Origin: Nostoc sp. CMAA1605 | GTDB taxonomy: Bacteria > Cyanobacteriota > Cyanobacteriia > Cyanobacteriales > Nostocaceae | Direction: 5' to 3' | Assembly: GCF_021596505.1 (NCBI RefSeq) | Contig: NZ_PJIZ01000046.1 | Span: forward strand, 1 to 57,230 | DNA length: 57,230 bases | Shown here: in pieces, positions 45,214 through 54,476 of the stretch | How positions within the stretch are numbered: position 1 is the stretch's first letter | Layout: every line of letters begins with the position of its first letter | The notes under the pieces: model-generated | Databases searched by the model: none | Told to the model about the DNA's origin: nothing | The model's input: only the letters and a program-made list of their open reading frames with translations | Program-made: the position numbers and the translations under genes

Positions 45214-46514
45214 TGACTGATCATTTATCACAGACAATGTACATCCTTTTGGTAGATGACAACCCTAATAACCTCAAAGTCCTGTCAGAAGCGATTCAGG
45301 GATGTGGTTGGAAAGCACTCATGGCCACCGATGGGGAATCAGCGATCGCACAAGCAGAATATGCTCATCCTGACTTGATTCTCTTAGATGTGATGATGCC
45401 TGGTATTGATGGATTTGAAACTTGTCAACGACTCAAAGCTAATTCCATCACTGAAAATATCCCCATTATTTTTATGACTGCTTTATCTGATGCCACAGAT
45501 AAAGTCAAAGGACTGGAAATTGGAGCAGTAGACTATATTACTAAACCGTTCCAACAAGAAGAGGTAATTGCACGCTTAAAGTTACATCTGAAAATTTCTC
45601 ATCTCACTAAAACCCTAGAACAACGAGTACAAGAGCGTACATCTGAGTTAAGCCAATCTGTACAACAGTTACAACAAACCCAATTACAACTGATTCAAAG
45701 TGAGAAAATGTCCACTTTGGGACAATTGGTGGCGGGTATTGGACATGAGATTAATAATCCGGTGGGTTTTCTTGGGGGTAATCGCACTCATATTGAGCAG
45801 TATGTCCAAGACTTGCTACGTCTAATACAACTCTATGAACAAAAGTTACCTGATCCAGATGCCGACATTGATGAGTTAATTGAGGAAATAGATTTAGAGT
45901 ATATAGTTGAGGATTTACCGAAATTACTAGCATCAATGGATCAAGGAATCATGCGCTTAAAAGACATCAGTTGTTCTCTGAGAACTTTTGCGCGTTCTGA
46001 TATATCCTCCAAAGTCGAGTTTCAAATCCACGAAGGCCTAGATAGCACTTTGATGTTGTTGAAACATCGGCTCAAAGACCAAGGAAGCCGCCCTAAAATT
46101 GAAGTAGTCACAGCATATAGTGACTTACCTCCCATCAGTTGTTACCCTGGGCAACTCAACCAAGTATTTATGAATATTATTGCCAATGCGATCGATGCCT
46201 TTGATGAACTACATCAACATCGCTTAGAGCAGAATATAGCTCATGAGACAACTAACACAATTACGATTACCACATCGTTTGAGCATGAAGAACAAACAGT
46301 GACAGTCTGCATTGGTGATAATGCTTTGGGTATGCCAGTTGAGGTGAAAGAGAGAATTTTTGAGCCTTCTTTTACAACTAAACCTGTAGGTAAGGGAACA
46401 GGTTTAGGATTAGCTATCAGCTACCAAATTATCGTGGATAAACACAACGGCAAAATCGACTGTTTGTCCACCCCTGGAAAGGGAACGCAGTTTATGATTA
46501 CTCTACCAATCTAA
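45210..46514 (+). CDS. Response regulator-histidine kinase protein
   Basis: Soluble 434-residue protein with the order receiver, coiled coil, kinase. The receiver (1-120) has Asp 60 in [13 protein letters not shown] and a conserved lysine in [10 protein letters not shown]. The kinase has His 179 in [12 protein letters not shown], an N box ([10 protein letters not shown]) and [11 protein letters not shown]. The first of two adjacent ATGs (45210) overlaps the preceding kinase stop. The likely path is CHASE2 kinase to this receiver, which then gates a second kinase whose target is not encoded here. The G1 box reads GDNALGMP, with Ala replacing the usual Gly. Confidence 0.93.
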   Translation: MMTDHLSQTMYILLVDDNPNNLKVLSEAIQGCGWKALMATDGESAIAQAEYAHPDLILLDVMMPGIDGFETCQRLKANSITENIPIIFMTALSDATDKVKGLEIGAVDYITKPFQQEEVIARLKLHLKISHLTKTLEQRVQERTSELSQSVQQLQQTQLQLIQSEKMSTLGQLVAGIGHEINNPVGFLGGNRTHIEQYVQDLLRLIQLYEQKLPDPDADIDELIEEIDLEYIVEDLPKLLASMDQGIMRLKDISCSLRTFARSDISSKVEFQIHEGLDSTLMLLKHRLKDQGSRPKIEVVTAYSDLPPISCYPGQLNQVFMNIIANAIDAFDELHQHRLEQNIAHETTNTITITTSFEHEEQTVTVCIGDNALGMPVEVKERIFEPSFTTKPVGKGTGLGLAISYQIIVDKHNGKIDCLSTPGKGTQFMITLPI

Positions 46515-46853
46515 TACCACGTTAAATTTTAGATTTTGGATTTTGGATTGGTTGAATGGTGAGCTTTTCATAAATCCATCTGTTGTATGCTCTTTTTAAA
46601 TTGGTGCAAGTTTTTATAAAACAAAATATATATGTAAAATCGTGAAACTTTAATAATTATACAACTAGGTACTTCAGGGTTTCTACCAGTTTTTAAATAA
46701 ATAGGCGGATTGACAGCAGTATCCGCCGATAAAAACAAACAACAACACTATGAACTTATTTATCATCGCATTGATTAGGTATTACTGAAGCCTATTAGTT
46801 GCATAAACTGCATTACCTTGATGAAAATATTGCATATTTTGCTGTAAAATGTA
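46515..46853. other. Intergenic region with hairpin terminator
   Basis: About 340 bp between convergent genes, no gene. GGCGGAT (46704-46710) and ATCCGCC (46721-46727) form a hairpin; on the minus strand it is followed by TATTTATTT, which suits termination of the alpha/beta hydrolase gene. Tandem TTTTGGA units lie at 46530-46549. Confidence 0.55.
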
Positions 46854-47660
46854 TTAACGCTTTGAATTAGGTTGTGCTAGAAAGTCGAGCATTTCTTTGG
46901 CCACAATTCTGGGTGATTCAATAATAAAACCATGCCCACCACCTTCAATAACTGATAACCTAGCCTGGGGAATCCCTGTGGCTAATTGCTGAGAAAATTT
47001 TATGGGGGTGAGAATATCTTGTTTGCCCACTAATATGAGAGTGGGGCAAAGAATATTTTGTAGACGATTGATAGTATCCGCACCAAGAATAGCTCGACTA
47101 TGGTGATAAATACTGTGAACTGGCGGAGAGAAAGGGTAATGAACAGCCCATTCAATGAGCTGTTCGATCATATCTGGCACTGAGTAAAAATTATCGCTGA
47201 AAATCCAGGGTAATACGACTTGTTGATACAGTTTCGTATCTATGCGCTGCAAGAGTTCCCCCCAGGTGCTGATAATCTGATTAAATCGCTCATCTCCCTT
47301 AGCCAGAGATGAGAGTAATATTAGACTTTTAACCTTTTGTGGATATAGTAAAGCTAGTTCTTGGGCGATTTGTCCCCCCATCGAATGACCTGCAACGTGT
47401 ACTTGATCAATGTTTAAATGTTCCAGTAACGCAGCTGCATCATGGGCTAATTGTTGTAAGCCATAAGGATTATCTGGTGCAGAACTCCTTCCTATACCCC
47501 GATTATCTATACGAATTATCTGATATCGAGCAGTCAAATCAGGCATGGTCACTGACCAGTAAGTATGATCACACAAAAAACCAGAAATTAATAACAAGGG
47601 TTCGCCCGTACCTTTGCTGTCGTAAAACAATTCGATCCCGTTTAAACTTACTTTTGGCAT
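46854..47660 (-). CDS. Alpha/beta hydrolase (haloperoxidase/esterase-like)
   Basis: Soluble 268-residue hydrolase from the ATG at 47660 (MPKVSLNGIELFYDSKGTGE). The triad is complete: nucleophile in GHSMGG, acid in VGKQDILTP and histidine in EGGGHGFI. It also has the IDNRGIGRSSAP segment typical of the 3-oxoadipate enol-lactonase, haloperoxidase and BioH-like groups. The start has AGGGA upstream. It is a single gene; the substrate is not predictable. Confidence 0.9.
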   Translation of the reverse strand: MPKVSLNGIELFYDSKGTGEPLLLISGFLCDHTYWSVTMPDLTARYQIIRIDNRGIGRSSAPDNPYGLQQLAHDAAALLEHLNIDQVHVAGHSMGGQIAQELALLYPQKVKSLILLSSLAKGDERFNQIISTWGELLQRIDTKLYQQVVLPWIFSDNFYSVPDMIEQLIEWAVHYPFSPPVHSIYHHSRAILGADTINRLQNILCPTLILVGKQDILTPIKFSQQLATGIPQARLSVIEGGGHGFIIESPRIVAKEMLDFLAQPNSKR

Positions 47661-48140
47661 AATCAATCCCTGGGGAAAAGTCAAAATTCGATGGTCAAAA
47701 GTCAATTATCTCCATACTTGAGTAAACACGAAATTTGTCTCTACATACAGACCCAATTACATTCAGTAGTGCTGTTAGCGGTAGCGCAGCGTTTAGTCGG
47801 TGCAATTAATCTTACTTTTTACTCAGCACTCTCTTGGTAATTGCTACAGACACTGCTAAACTACTGGCTATAGATACAGAACTGTTAGTGTCTGTGTTTA
47901 AGCAACAATACCCACATAAAGCATAATTTTTTCTCGTTAGTCTCTTTAACCAAACCCAAAAAAAGATTATTACAGCGTCAATACAGGCATTATTCTAGAG
48001 AATCTTGAATTATCTTTTCATTCCTCACAACTTCCTCATAATTTCTGTGTATAACAGCTTTGAGGGTGATGATTAGTAGGTAAAAACTCTATCAACGCCT
48101 GATATTAATCAAACTGAATCAAGATATTGGTGTTATTTTT
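47661..48140. other. Intergenic region without a clear gene
   Basis: About 480 bp. ACAGACACT (47846-47854) and AGTGTCTGT (47887-47895) are perfect inverted arms with a 32-base loop, of unknown role. A fragment GCGGTAGCGCAGCG near 47777 resembles pieces of the interspersed repeats elsewhere. Nothing else is seen. Confidence 0.4.
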
Positions 48141-48371
48141 ATGAATCACTATTTATTTCATGACGAAGTTACTTTAGCCGAAAAAACCCAAGAACTGGGT
48201 AAACAAGCCGTAAAGTTAAAACTGATTCCGGCTTTTGTGATCCGTTACTATCCAGACAGTTGGGAATTTTGTATTCCCAACTATGATAATTCCTCTACAG
48301 ATTGTTTGACAGCACCAGAAGCTTATCTGAAGCTCAAAAAACTAGTTGATAGTGCCTTATCTATGGTTTAG
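48141..48371 (+). CDS. Small hypothetical protein
   Basis: A 76-residue soluble protein beginning MNHYLFHDEVTLAEKTQEL, with a helical first third, a central aromatic strand region (FVIRYYPDSWEFCIPNY) and a helical end (APEAYLKLKKLVDSAL). No family is recognised. Codon pattern and balanced composition support a real gene. Confidence 0.6.
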   Translation: MNHYLFHDEVTLAEKTQELGKQAVKLKLIPAFVIRYYPDSWEFCIPNYDNSSTDCLTAPEAYLKLKKLVDSALSMV

Positions 48372-48547
48372 AAACAACAAAAATTAGTACAGTTAGTTGC
48401 CAAAAGGGGGTTTATCTTCTACTTTCTACCTCGTAGTGGGGTAGGGTACAGGGAAAGATTGGGAATCGAGTTATCAATGATAACTATTGAGTCTAATGAT
48501 CATCATACTTTCACCAACCCCTACCCCCTATCTTCAATGTCTGCTAC

Positions 48548-49163
48548 CTAGATTACATCAGTGACTAAAAAACTAGCAGCAGTTAAGGCCACACGATTGG
48601 AGAATACAGCAATTTGCACCTGTGGAGTAGCTCCAATACCATCAGCGTCAAAGAAAAGCGTGCCTGTAGTTTGATTGTAGATGAAGCGATCGCCTTGAGC
48701 TTGCGCCGCAGTTCCCAAACGGAATAAACCTGCATCTAAAGTACCAGCTTGACTTAACCCAAACTCAGCACCAGACAAGCGTACAGTCTCACCTAATTGA
48801 AAATCCCGAATAGTATCAAAATCAGTTAAACTTCCCTTTAAATCGAAAATATATATACCTGTAATGCTATCAATGCTAATGCCATTATAGTTAGTGTCGG
48901 AACTAGTAACTGTGTGTTGAATAGTGACTGCATAATTGAAGACAATTATGCTATCGTCTACGGCGGGCGTATAGAGTTTGTTGATTGGGGAAGATAGTTA
49001 AGCTTTCAAATGCTAAGTTATCACGGACACCTGATATTTGGGTGTCACCTGCATTGACTGTTCCAGCTGCGCCACTAGGGACAAAGCCAGAAACAAATGT
49101 GGTAATTCCTTCTAAGGTTACATTCGTAACTGTTTTAGCTATTGTGGAATTATTCGTTGTCAT
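48548..49163 (-). pseudogene. Frameshifted RTX/hemolysin-type calcium-binding protein gene
   Basis: Two minus-strand frames join into one plausible protein of about 205 aa. The first frame (from the ATG at 49163) gives MTTNNSTIAKTVTNVTLEG to about NLAFESLTIFP. It then runs into a stop, while the +1 frame continues as INKLYTPAVDDSIIVFNYAV to the normal end. The shift maps to the G4 tract at 48987-48990; with three G the frame is continuous. The C-terminal part (FDTIRDFQLGETVRLSGAEFGL, then RFIYNQTTGTLFFDADGIG) is typical of the C-terminal end of cyanobacterial RTX-type secreted proteins. Either a real inactivating indel, phase-variation or a sequence error explains it. Confidence 0.75.
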
Positions 49164-49212
49164 ATTTTAGTGCAGGGGTAAATGTAGCCTCGATATATAT
49201 GAGGATTCCCCA

Positions 49213-49299
49213 TTAACGACTGAAAAACACCGCCGCTAGTATAATTAAACCCAACAACGCCAAAGGAACCAAAAGATTAGGCAGATCCAATACACTCAT
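49213..49299 (-). CDS. Possible 28-residue single-helix membrane peptide
   Basis: An ATG at 49299 opens a 28-codon frame ending TAA at 49213. It begins MSVLDLPNLL, has an unbroken hydrophobic core of about 17 residues and ends FFSR, which is the profile of a small thylakoid or plasma membrane peptide. I do not recognise it as a known photosystem or cytochrome subunit. No strong ribosome site is seen. It lies divergent to the large fusion gene. The hydrophobic pattern is seen; that it is expressed is inference. Confidence 0.35.
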   Translation of the reverse strand: MSVLDLPNLLVPLALLGLIILAAVFFSR

Positions 49300-49359
49300 C
49301 ACACAACAGTTTTCAGGGATAATTCCTGTTATACAGCAAGCACGCATAATGGGGAACTC

Positions 49360-51888
49360 ATGCTTCAATCTCCAGAGACGGTTATTTGGCTACAGGAACG
49401 CACAACTTTAGGGATTCTCTCATCCGCAGTGTTAAATGCGATCGCTCCCTTGATGCAAACCCAAGTCATATCCCAAGGAAGCAGTCTCATCCTAGAAGAT
49501 ACTCCCCCAAATGCACTTTATATTCTGGTAGATGGTCAGCTAGAAAGTGAAATTAATGATAAAAATCATCCTGTATTTCCTTGCGGTTTTCTTCCAGGTG
49601 CAGTTATTAACCTCAAAGAATTACTTTTAGATGAATTTACCCCATACACTATTAAAGCTGTCACTGAATCTCATCTCTGGTTTGTCTCGGCGGCTGAGTT
49701 CCGTGATGTAGTTAATCAGTATCCCGAAATTACTCAGGCTTTGTCTCGTCAATTAGCGCAAGAATTAGCCCAGGTGACATCTGCGTTAACTTATGAACAA
49801 GAACGTTCCGTGGCGTTACGGCCATATTTGGTGACGAAAGCCCAACGGGGAATTGTGGGTACGAGTCGCTACGCCCTCAGACTCAGAGAACAAATTCGCG
49901 AAGCCTCAGCTGATAGGGAATCTGTAGAAATTTTCGGCGAACCAGGCTTAGAAAAAGATAATATTGCGGCGTTGATTCACTTTGGTTCCCCAAAACGCCG
50001 TGAACCGATAATTAAAGTTAACTGTGGAATTTTACAAACTAGCGGCGCAGACTTATTTGGTCGGGCTGGAGGAAAACCAGGATTATTAGAATGGTTAGGG
50101 GAAGGAAGTTTAATTTTAAACAATCTTCAGGAATTACCACCAGAGTTATTACAACCTGTAGCGCAGTTACTCAAAACTAACACCTACACCCCCGTAACTC
50201 GACCAGGAGAACCAACAGCAGCACCCCGCACCAGTAAAGTTAGAATTTTAATAGTTGCGGAAAAAGCCCAGTCTCAAATTGAACGCTGTGTAGGTCATGT
50301 GATTAAAGTTCCGCCGCTACGGTTGCGGAAAGCGGATATTCAAGCCCAGGTAGAATATTACACCAGTTTGTATGTGCGATCGCGTGGTCTGGCTAAACCC
50401 CACATTACCCCCGAAGCTTTGCGTCGGCTGCAATCTTATGATTTTCCTGGCAACCTCAAGGAGTTGAAAAATATTGTAGAACGGGCAATTGTGCAAGTCG
50501 GGAAGGGTAGCGAGTTAACAGAAGAAATTTTCTGGTCGGCGGAAACTAAGAAAAAGCAATTTCGCGTCAATTTGTTAAATCTCTATCCTGGGTTACGGCG
50601 GTTTTTACGGAGTGATTGGTGGCCGGATAGAATTAACTATGGTTTTACTGTAGCAGCATTTGCGTTAGTTGTCGGTGTGTTGTTTGTTGGGCCACAAACA
50701 CGCGATCGCAATTTTGCTTTAAATTTATTTTGGGCTTGGTGGTGGCCTCTGGTGTTATTAATCTTCCCCTTTTTAGGACGGGTGTGGTGTGCTGTTTGTC
50801 CGTTCATGATTTACGGCGAAATCACTCAAAAATTATCCTTGTGGTTATTCCCCCGTCAATTGCAACGCTGGCCTAGAGAAAAAGCAGAAAAATGGGGTGG
50901 TTGGTTTTTATTTGGGTTATTTACGTTAATTTTCCTCTGGGAAGAACTGTGGGATTTAGAAAACACCGCTTATCTTTGTGCTTGTCTACTCCTATTAATT
51001 ACCTCTGGGGCGATGATTTTTTCCGCCCTGTTTGAAAGGCGGTTTTGGTGTCGTTATCTTTGTCCCATCGGTGGCATGAATGGTTTATTTGCTAAACTTT
51101 CCATGACGGAACTACGGGCGCAGCAGGGGATATGTTCTGCCACCTGCACTACCTATCAATGTTACAAAGGCGGTGCGGAAAAGGGGGAAGGGATGGAAAC
51201 CGATGGTTGTCCTTTATATTCCCATCCCGCCCAGTTAGAAGATAACCGAGATTGCGTTTTGTGCATGACTTGTTTAAAAGCCTGTCCCCATCGTTCCGTT
51301 GAATTTAACTTGCGTCCCCCAGGAATTGAACTCTGGACAACTCATGTACCCTACAATCATGAAGTGGCATTATTATTATTACTACTGGGGGCAATATATC
51401 TCCATCGTTTACCGGAATTGCAAACTGGCTTGGGTTTACAGTTAGATTTAACTCAATTTTGGCTACATTTAGCTATATCTATTCTCGCCTTGTTAACACC
51501 GGCGGTAGTAGTATTTATCGCCTATGGTTGCATGAAATTATTCAATCCTCGCCGCAAACCCCGCAAATTTATCGAACTCACCTATGGTTATTTACCCCTA
51601 GTCTTAGGCGGAAACCTAGCCCATTACCTGCGTTTGGGTTTGGGCGAAGGGGGGAAAATTTTGCCAGTCACCTTTGCTACCTTTGGCTTACACGGCGAAC
51701 AATTACCCGTTTTGGTAGCACATCCCGCAGTCATTGCTTTCTTACAAGGTAGCGTTTTAATATTCTCGGTGTTGTTAACGATGGTATTAACCCAGAAGAT
51801 TGCGAAACAACCTTGGAAAAATATGCTTTGGCAACATTTCACAGTTCTGGGACTGGCTGCTAGTATGTGGATGATTATCGTGTTTTAA
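49360..51888 (+). CDS. cNMP-type sensor / degenerate sigma54-AAA / NapH-like polyferredoxin fusion
   Basis: An 842-residue fusion. Residues 10-145 form a CRP/FNR-like cyclic-nucleotide-type domain (PNALYILVDGQLES). Residues 165-395 resemble the AAA+ domain of NtrC-type activators, including the last segment GNLKELKNIVERAIV, but the nucleotide motifs have decayed: Walker A reads GEPGLEKD, Walker B reads LILNNLQELP with both acids changed to Asn, and no GAFTGA loop is visible. Residues 425-842 form a membrane ferredoxin of the NapH/NosR/CcoG type: helices, CAVCP (477-481), CRYLCP (564-569), C592, C596, C601, C617 and a 4Fe-4S motif CVLCMTCLKACP (632-643), then more helices. Cyanobacteria lack sigma54, so the AAA part likely has a structural or sensing role. 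The start has GGGG seven bases upstream. The electron partners are unknown. Confidence 0.9.
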   Translation: MLQSPETVIWLQERTTLGILSSAVLNAIAPLMQTQVISQGSSLILEDTPPNALYILVDGQLESEINDKNHPVFPCGFLPGAVINLKELLLDEFTPYTIKAVTESHLWFVSAAEFRDVVNQYPEITQALSRQLAQELAQVTSALTYEQERSVALRPYLVTKAQRGIVGTSRYALRLREQIREASADRESVEIFGEPGLEKDNIAALIHFGSPKRREPIIKVNCGILQTSGADLFGRAGGKPGLLEWLGEGSLILNNLQELPPELLQPVAQLLKTNTYTPVTRPGEPTAAPRTSKVRILIVAEKAQSQIERCVGHVIKVPPLRLRKADIQAQVEYYTSLYVRSRGLAKPHITPEALRRLQSYDFPGNLKELKNIVERAIVQVGKGSELTEEIFWSAETKKKQFRVNLLNLYPGLRRFLRSDWWPDRINYGFTVAAFALVVGVLFVGPQTRDRNFALNLFWAWWWPLVLLIFPFLGRVWCAVCPFMIYGEITQKLSLWLFPRQLQRWPREKAEKWGGWFLFGLFTLIFLWEELWDLENTAYLCACLLLLITSGAMIFSALFERRFWCRYLCPIGGMNGLFAKLSMTELRAQQGICSATCTTYQCYKGGAEKGEGMETDGCPLYSHPAQLEDNRDCVLCMTCLKACPHRSVEFNLRPPGIELWTTHVPYNHEVALLLLLLGAIYLHRLPELQTGLGLQLDLTQFWLHLAISILALLTPAVVVFIAYGCMKLFNPRRKPRKFIELTYGYLPLVLGGNLAHYLRLGLGEGGKILPVTFATFGLHGEQLPVLVAHPAVIAFLQGSVLIFSVLLTMVLTQKIAKQPWKNMLWQHFTVLGLAASMWMIIVF

Positions 51889-51924
51889 CAACTTTTTCGC
51901 TCCTCAATCTTAGGATGACAGACC

Positions 51925-52263
51925 ATGAAAGTTTTCAAAAGAACCATCAAACCAGAAACCTATATATCGTTTCTCCACATCTACGAAACCACTTGGGGAA
52001 CGGCTGGTGATATCTGTTTAATTCGTGAGTCTATCGCCAAAGATAGTACAGTAAAATTTATCGGACGCAAAGTCCAGTTAGCCATCCCTAAAAGATTGGA
52101 GCGCGATCGCCTGGTCAATTGTCCTATCATTAAGGTTGCGGGAAATGTCGGCGATGGACACCCGAAAGACCATCCCCTAGAATGGGAAGTCTACGAAGGA
52201 ATAGATAAAGAAATTGCTTTAGCTGCACTCAAACCTTGGGGTTTTAAGTTAATTGAAGTTTAG
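51925..52263 (+). CDS. Small conserved-type protein after the fusion gene
   Basis: A 112-residue soluble protein, beginning MKVFKRTIKPETYISFLHIY and containing GTAGDICLIRES and NVGDGHPKDHPLEWEVYEG. No cysteine cluster, signal peptide or membrane segment is present. It lies 36 bp after the fusion gene on the same strand with no terminator between, so it is probably co-transcribed. No family is recognised. It may be an accessory factor of the redox protein (inference). Confidence 0.65.
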   Translation: MKVFKRTIKPETYISFLHIYETTWGTAGDICLIRESIAKDSTVKFIGRKVQLAIPKRLERDRLVNCPIIKVAGNVGDGHPKDHPLEWEVYEGIDKEIALAALKPWGFKLIEV

Positions 52264-52375
52264 TTGACAATTACACCTCTTGGAGAGGATAAGGAGCAGG
52301 GAGCAGAGGGGAAATATTTTCACCCTTGCCCCTTCCACCTTGCCCCCTGCTAATATTCAAATTAAAGTTAGCGTC

Positions 52376-52487
52376 GCGGGACGTACCTGGAGGGGAAGCA
52401 AGCTACGCGTTAGCGTTCCCGTAGCGTCCCGTAGAGAAGCAGAGCGGGAGAATCGTTGCGAATTGCGAATTGCGAACTGCGAATTGG
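52376..52487. repeat. Interspersed repeat plus tandem heptamers
   Basis: 52376-52440 is an imperfectly palindromic GC-rich element with the 18-bp core GGGGAAGCAAGCTACGCG (52392-52409), found inverted at 13302-13319. It is followed by four GCGAATT/GCGAACT heptamers (about 52458-52485) that reach the end of the ABC exporter gene. Confidence 0.8.
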
Positions 52488-52489
52488 TA

Positions 52490-54313
52490 TTATTTATTCG
52501 CTCCTACAGGTAAAAATCCACCAGCCTGCATTTTCCACAACCTATAGTAAGCACCGCGATTTGCCAGTAAGTTAGTATGAGTATCATCTTCAACAATGCT
52601 GCCGTGGTCAAACACTAAAATTCTATCGAGATGGGCAATAGTGGAAAGTCGATGAGCCACCACAATTACAGTTTTGCCATTCATTACCAAGTCTAAAGTA
52701 TCTTGAATGGCTTTTTCGGTAATGGAATCTAGGCTGGAAGTGGCTTCATCTAAGATGAGAATAGGCGCGTCTTTGAGAATTACCCGCGCGATCGCAATTC
52801 GCTGTCTTTGTCCTCCAGATAGTTTGACACCACGTTCACCCACTAAGGAATGATAACCGTCTTTGATTTGGCAAATAAAATCGTGAGCATAAGCCTTGCG
52901 TGCGGCTGCAATCACTTCCTCATCAGTTGCATCTATGCGTCCGTAACGAATATTTTCTATCAATGTGCGATGAAATAGGGAGGGGTCTTGCGGAATCAGG
53001 CTAATTTGGGCGTGGAGAGCATCCTGAGTCATATCTAGAATATCGACCCCATCAATCAGAATTTGTCCCGATTGTGGATCAAATAAACGTAAAATCAAAT
53101 TCACAAAGGTGGATTTTCCAGAACCGGAGAAACCCACTAAGCCAACTCTTTCTCCTGGTTTGATCGTAATCGAAAGATTCTCAAATACTTGCTTCCCATC
53201 TATGTAGCTAAAATTGACTTGGCGAAATTCGATTTTACCTTGGGTAATGGGGTGAGCGATCGCTTGCTCGCGATCAATCAACTCATGGGGTTGAACAATG
53301 GTATGCACACCGTTAGCAACATTACCGATGTGTTCAAAAAATTCAATAAACCGTCGGCTTAAATTTCGGGCTTCACTAATAATGAGTAATGATAAGCTAG
53401 TCGCTACAACAAAGTCAGCCGCCGCAATTAATCCTTGACTCCACAGCGAAAGTGAGTAATATAAAGTCCCAATTTTCAAAATTGCGGCTGAGATGAACTG
53501 AAACCAACGAATCCGTTCCGAATACCAATTAGACTTTCTCACCTCTTTGAGTTCGTGCCTTAATTGCTCATTTAAATAAAGTCTTTCAAAACCCAAACGA
53601 GCAAATAATCGGCTACTGCTGAGATTTGTTACCGCATCTACGATTATACCAGTAGTCTCACTTCTAGCAGATGCGGCTCGGCGGGAGTAAATTCGGCAAC
53701 GAGTCGCCAGCCAAAAGGAAATACTGATAAACAAAACTGCCCATACACCCACGAATGCGGCCAGAGGAGGATATACACGATACAACAAAATCGTTGAGAC
53801 AATATACACGATGATTACAGACATAAATTCCGTAATCAGCATTTGCATTGTCTGAGTCACACCCAAAGAAGTTTCACCGATGCGATGTGCTAATGCGCCA
53901 GCAAAACTACTGCTCAGGTAACGATGAGAATGATGTTGCAAGTAAGCATATAAAGAACGGACAATATGTTGTCGGTGAATGGGATGGAGAATAGTTTGCA
54001 ATAGTCCGGCTGTGCGTCCAAAGACAACTTCACCCACACTTAAAGCTGTGAACAGCATCAGGGGTTGGTTAATAGCAGCAAAAATTTGCTGGTTATTTCC
54101 TGGCGATCGCGTCACGCTACGAATAATTTCACCTATCGCATAGGGGAGCATAATTCCGCAGGTGGCGTGCAGTATCTCCGAAATGACCATTGCTAAATAC
54201 CACCAGCGAAACTGGTTCACAAAATAACAAATAAACCTAAATGGCGTATCAGGTAAATCCGGTGCATTAGCAGCACGTTGAAAAGATTTAGAAATTCTTA
54301 CCTTCTTGGTCAT
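52490..54313 (-). CDS. ABC exporter, fused membrane and ATPase domains
   Basis: A 607-residue type IV ABC half-transporter that works as a dimer in the inner membrane. The membrane domain (about 30-330) has six helices. The ATPase domain (about 355-600) has Walker A GFSGSGKS at 394-401, the Q loop in IPQDP, signature LSGGQ at 498-502, Walker B ILILDEATSSLD near 518 and the switch histidine in VVAHRLS. All motifs are intact. It is of the MsbA/multidrug type; the cargo is unknown. It lies after the orphan SsuA-like gene on the same strand but is separated by a hairpin, so a shared role is unlikely. Confidence 0.93.
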   Translation of the reverse strand: MTKKVRISKSFQRAANAPDLPDTPFRFICYFVNQFRWWYLAMVISEILHATCGIMLPYAIGEIIRSVTRSPGNNQQIFAAINQPLMLFTALSVGEVVFGRTAGLLQTILHPIHRQHIVRSLYAYLQHHSHRYLSSSFAGALAHRIGETSLGVTQTMQMLITEFMSVIIVYIVSTILLYRVYPPLAAFVGVWAVLFISISFWLATRCRIYSRRAASARSETTGIIVDAVTNLSSSRLFARLGFERLYLNEQLRHELKEVRKSNWYSERIRWFQFISAAILKIGTLYYSLSLWSQGLIAAADFVVATSLSLLIISEARNLSRRFIEFFEHIGNVANGVHTIVQPHELIDREQAIAHPITQGKIEFRQVNFSYIDGKQVFENLSITIKPGERVGLVGFSGSGKSTFVNLILRLFDPQSGQILIDGVDILDMTQDALHAQISLIPQDPSLFHRTLIENIRYGRIDATDEEVIAAARKAYAHDFICQIKDGYHSLVGERGVKLSGGQRQRIAIARVILKDAPILILDEATSSLDSITEKAIQDTLDLVMNGKTVIVVAHRLSTIAHLDRILVFDHGSIVEDDTHTNLLANRGAYYRLWKMQAGGFLPVGANK

Positions 54314-54376
54314 GCAATTTGATCTCGCATTTATAGCGATTCACAATTAATAGCTTGTTCACAGAAAATGGAAATA

Positions 54377-54395
54377 GACGGCTGATTTAGCCGCC
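54377..54395 (-). terminator. Hairpin after the SsuA-like gene
   Basis: GACGGCT (54377-54383) and AGCCGCC (54389-54395) pair with a 5-base loop; on the minus strand TATTTCC follows. It lies 82 bp past the stop codon. Confidence 0.5.
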
Positions 54396-54476
54396 CCATC
54401 TAGTTAAATAATTCTGATGAGAAATTGTGCAAAATTACTGATCAATACTTTCATCTGAACATACAACAGTTTTCAT

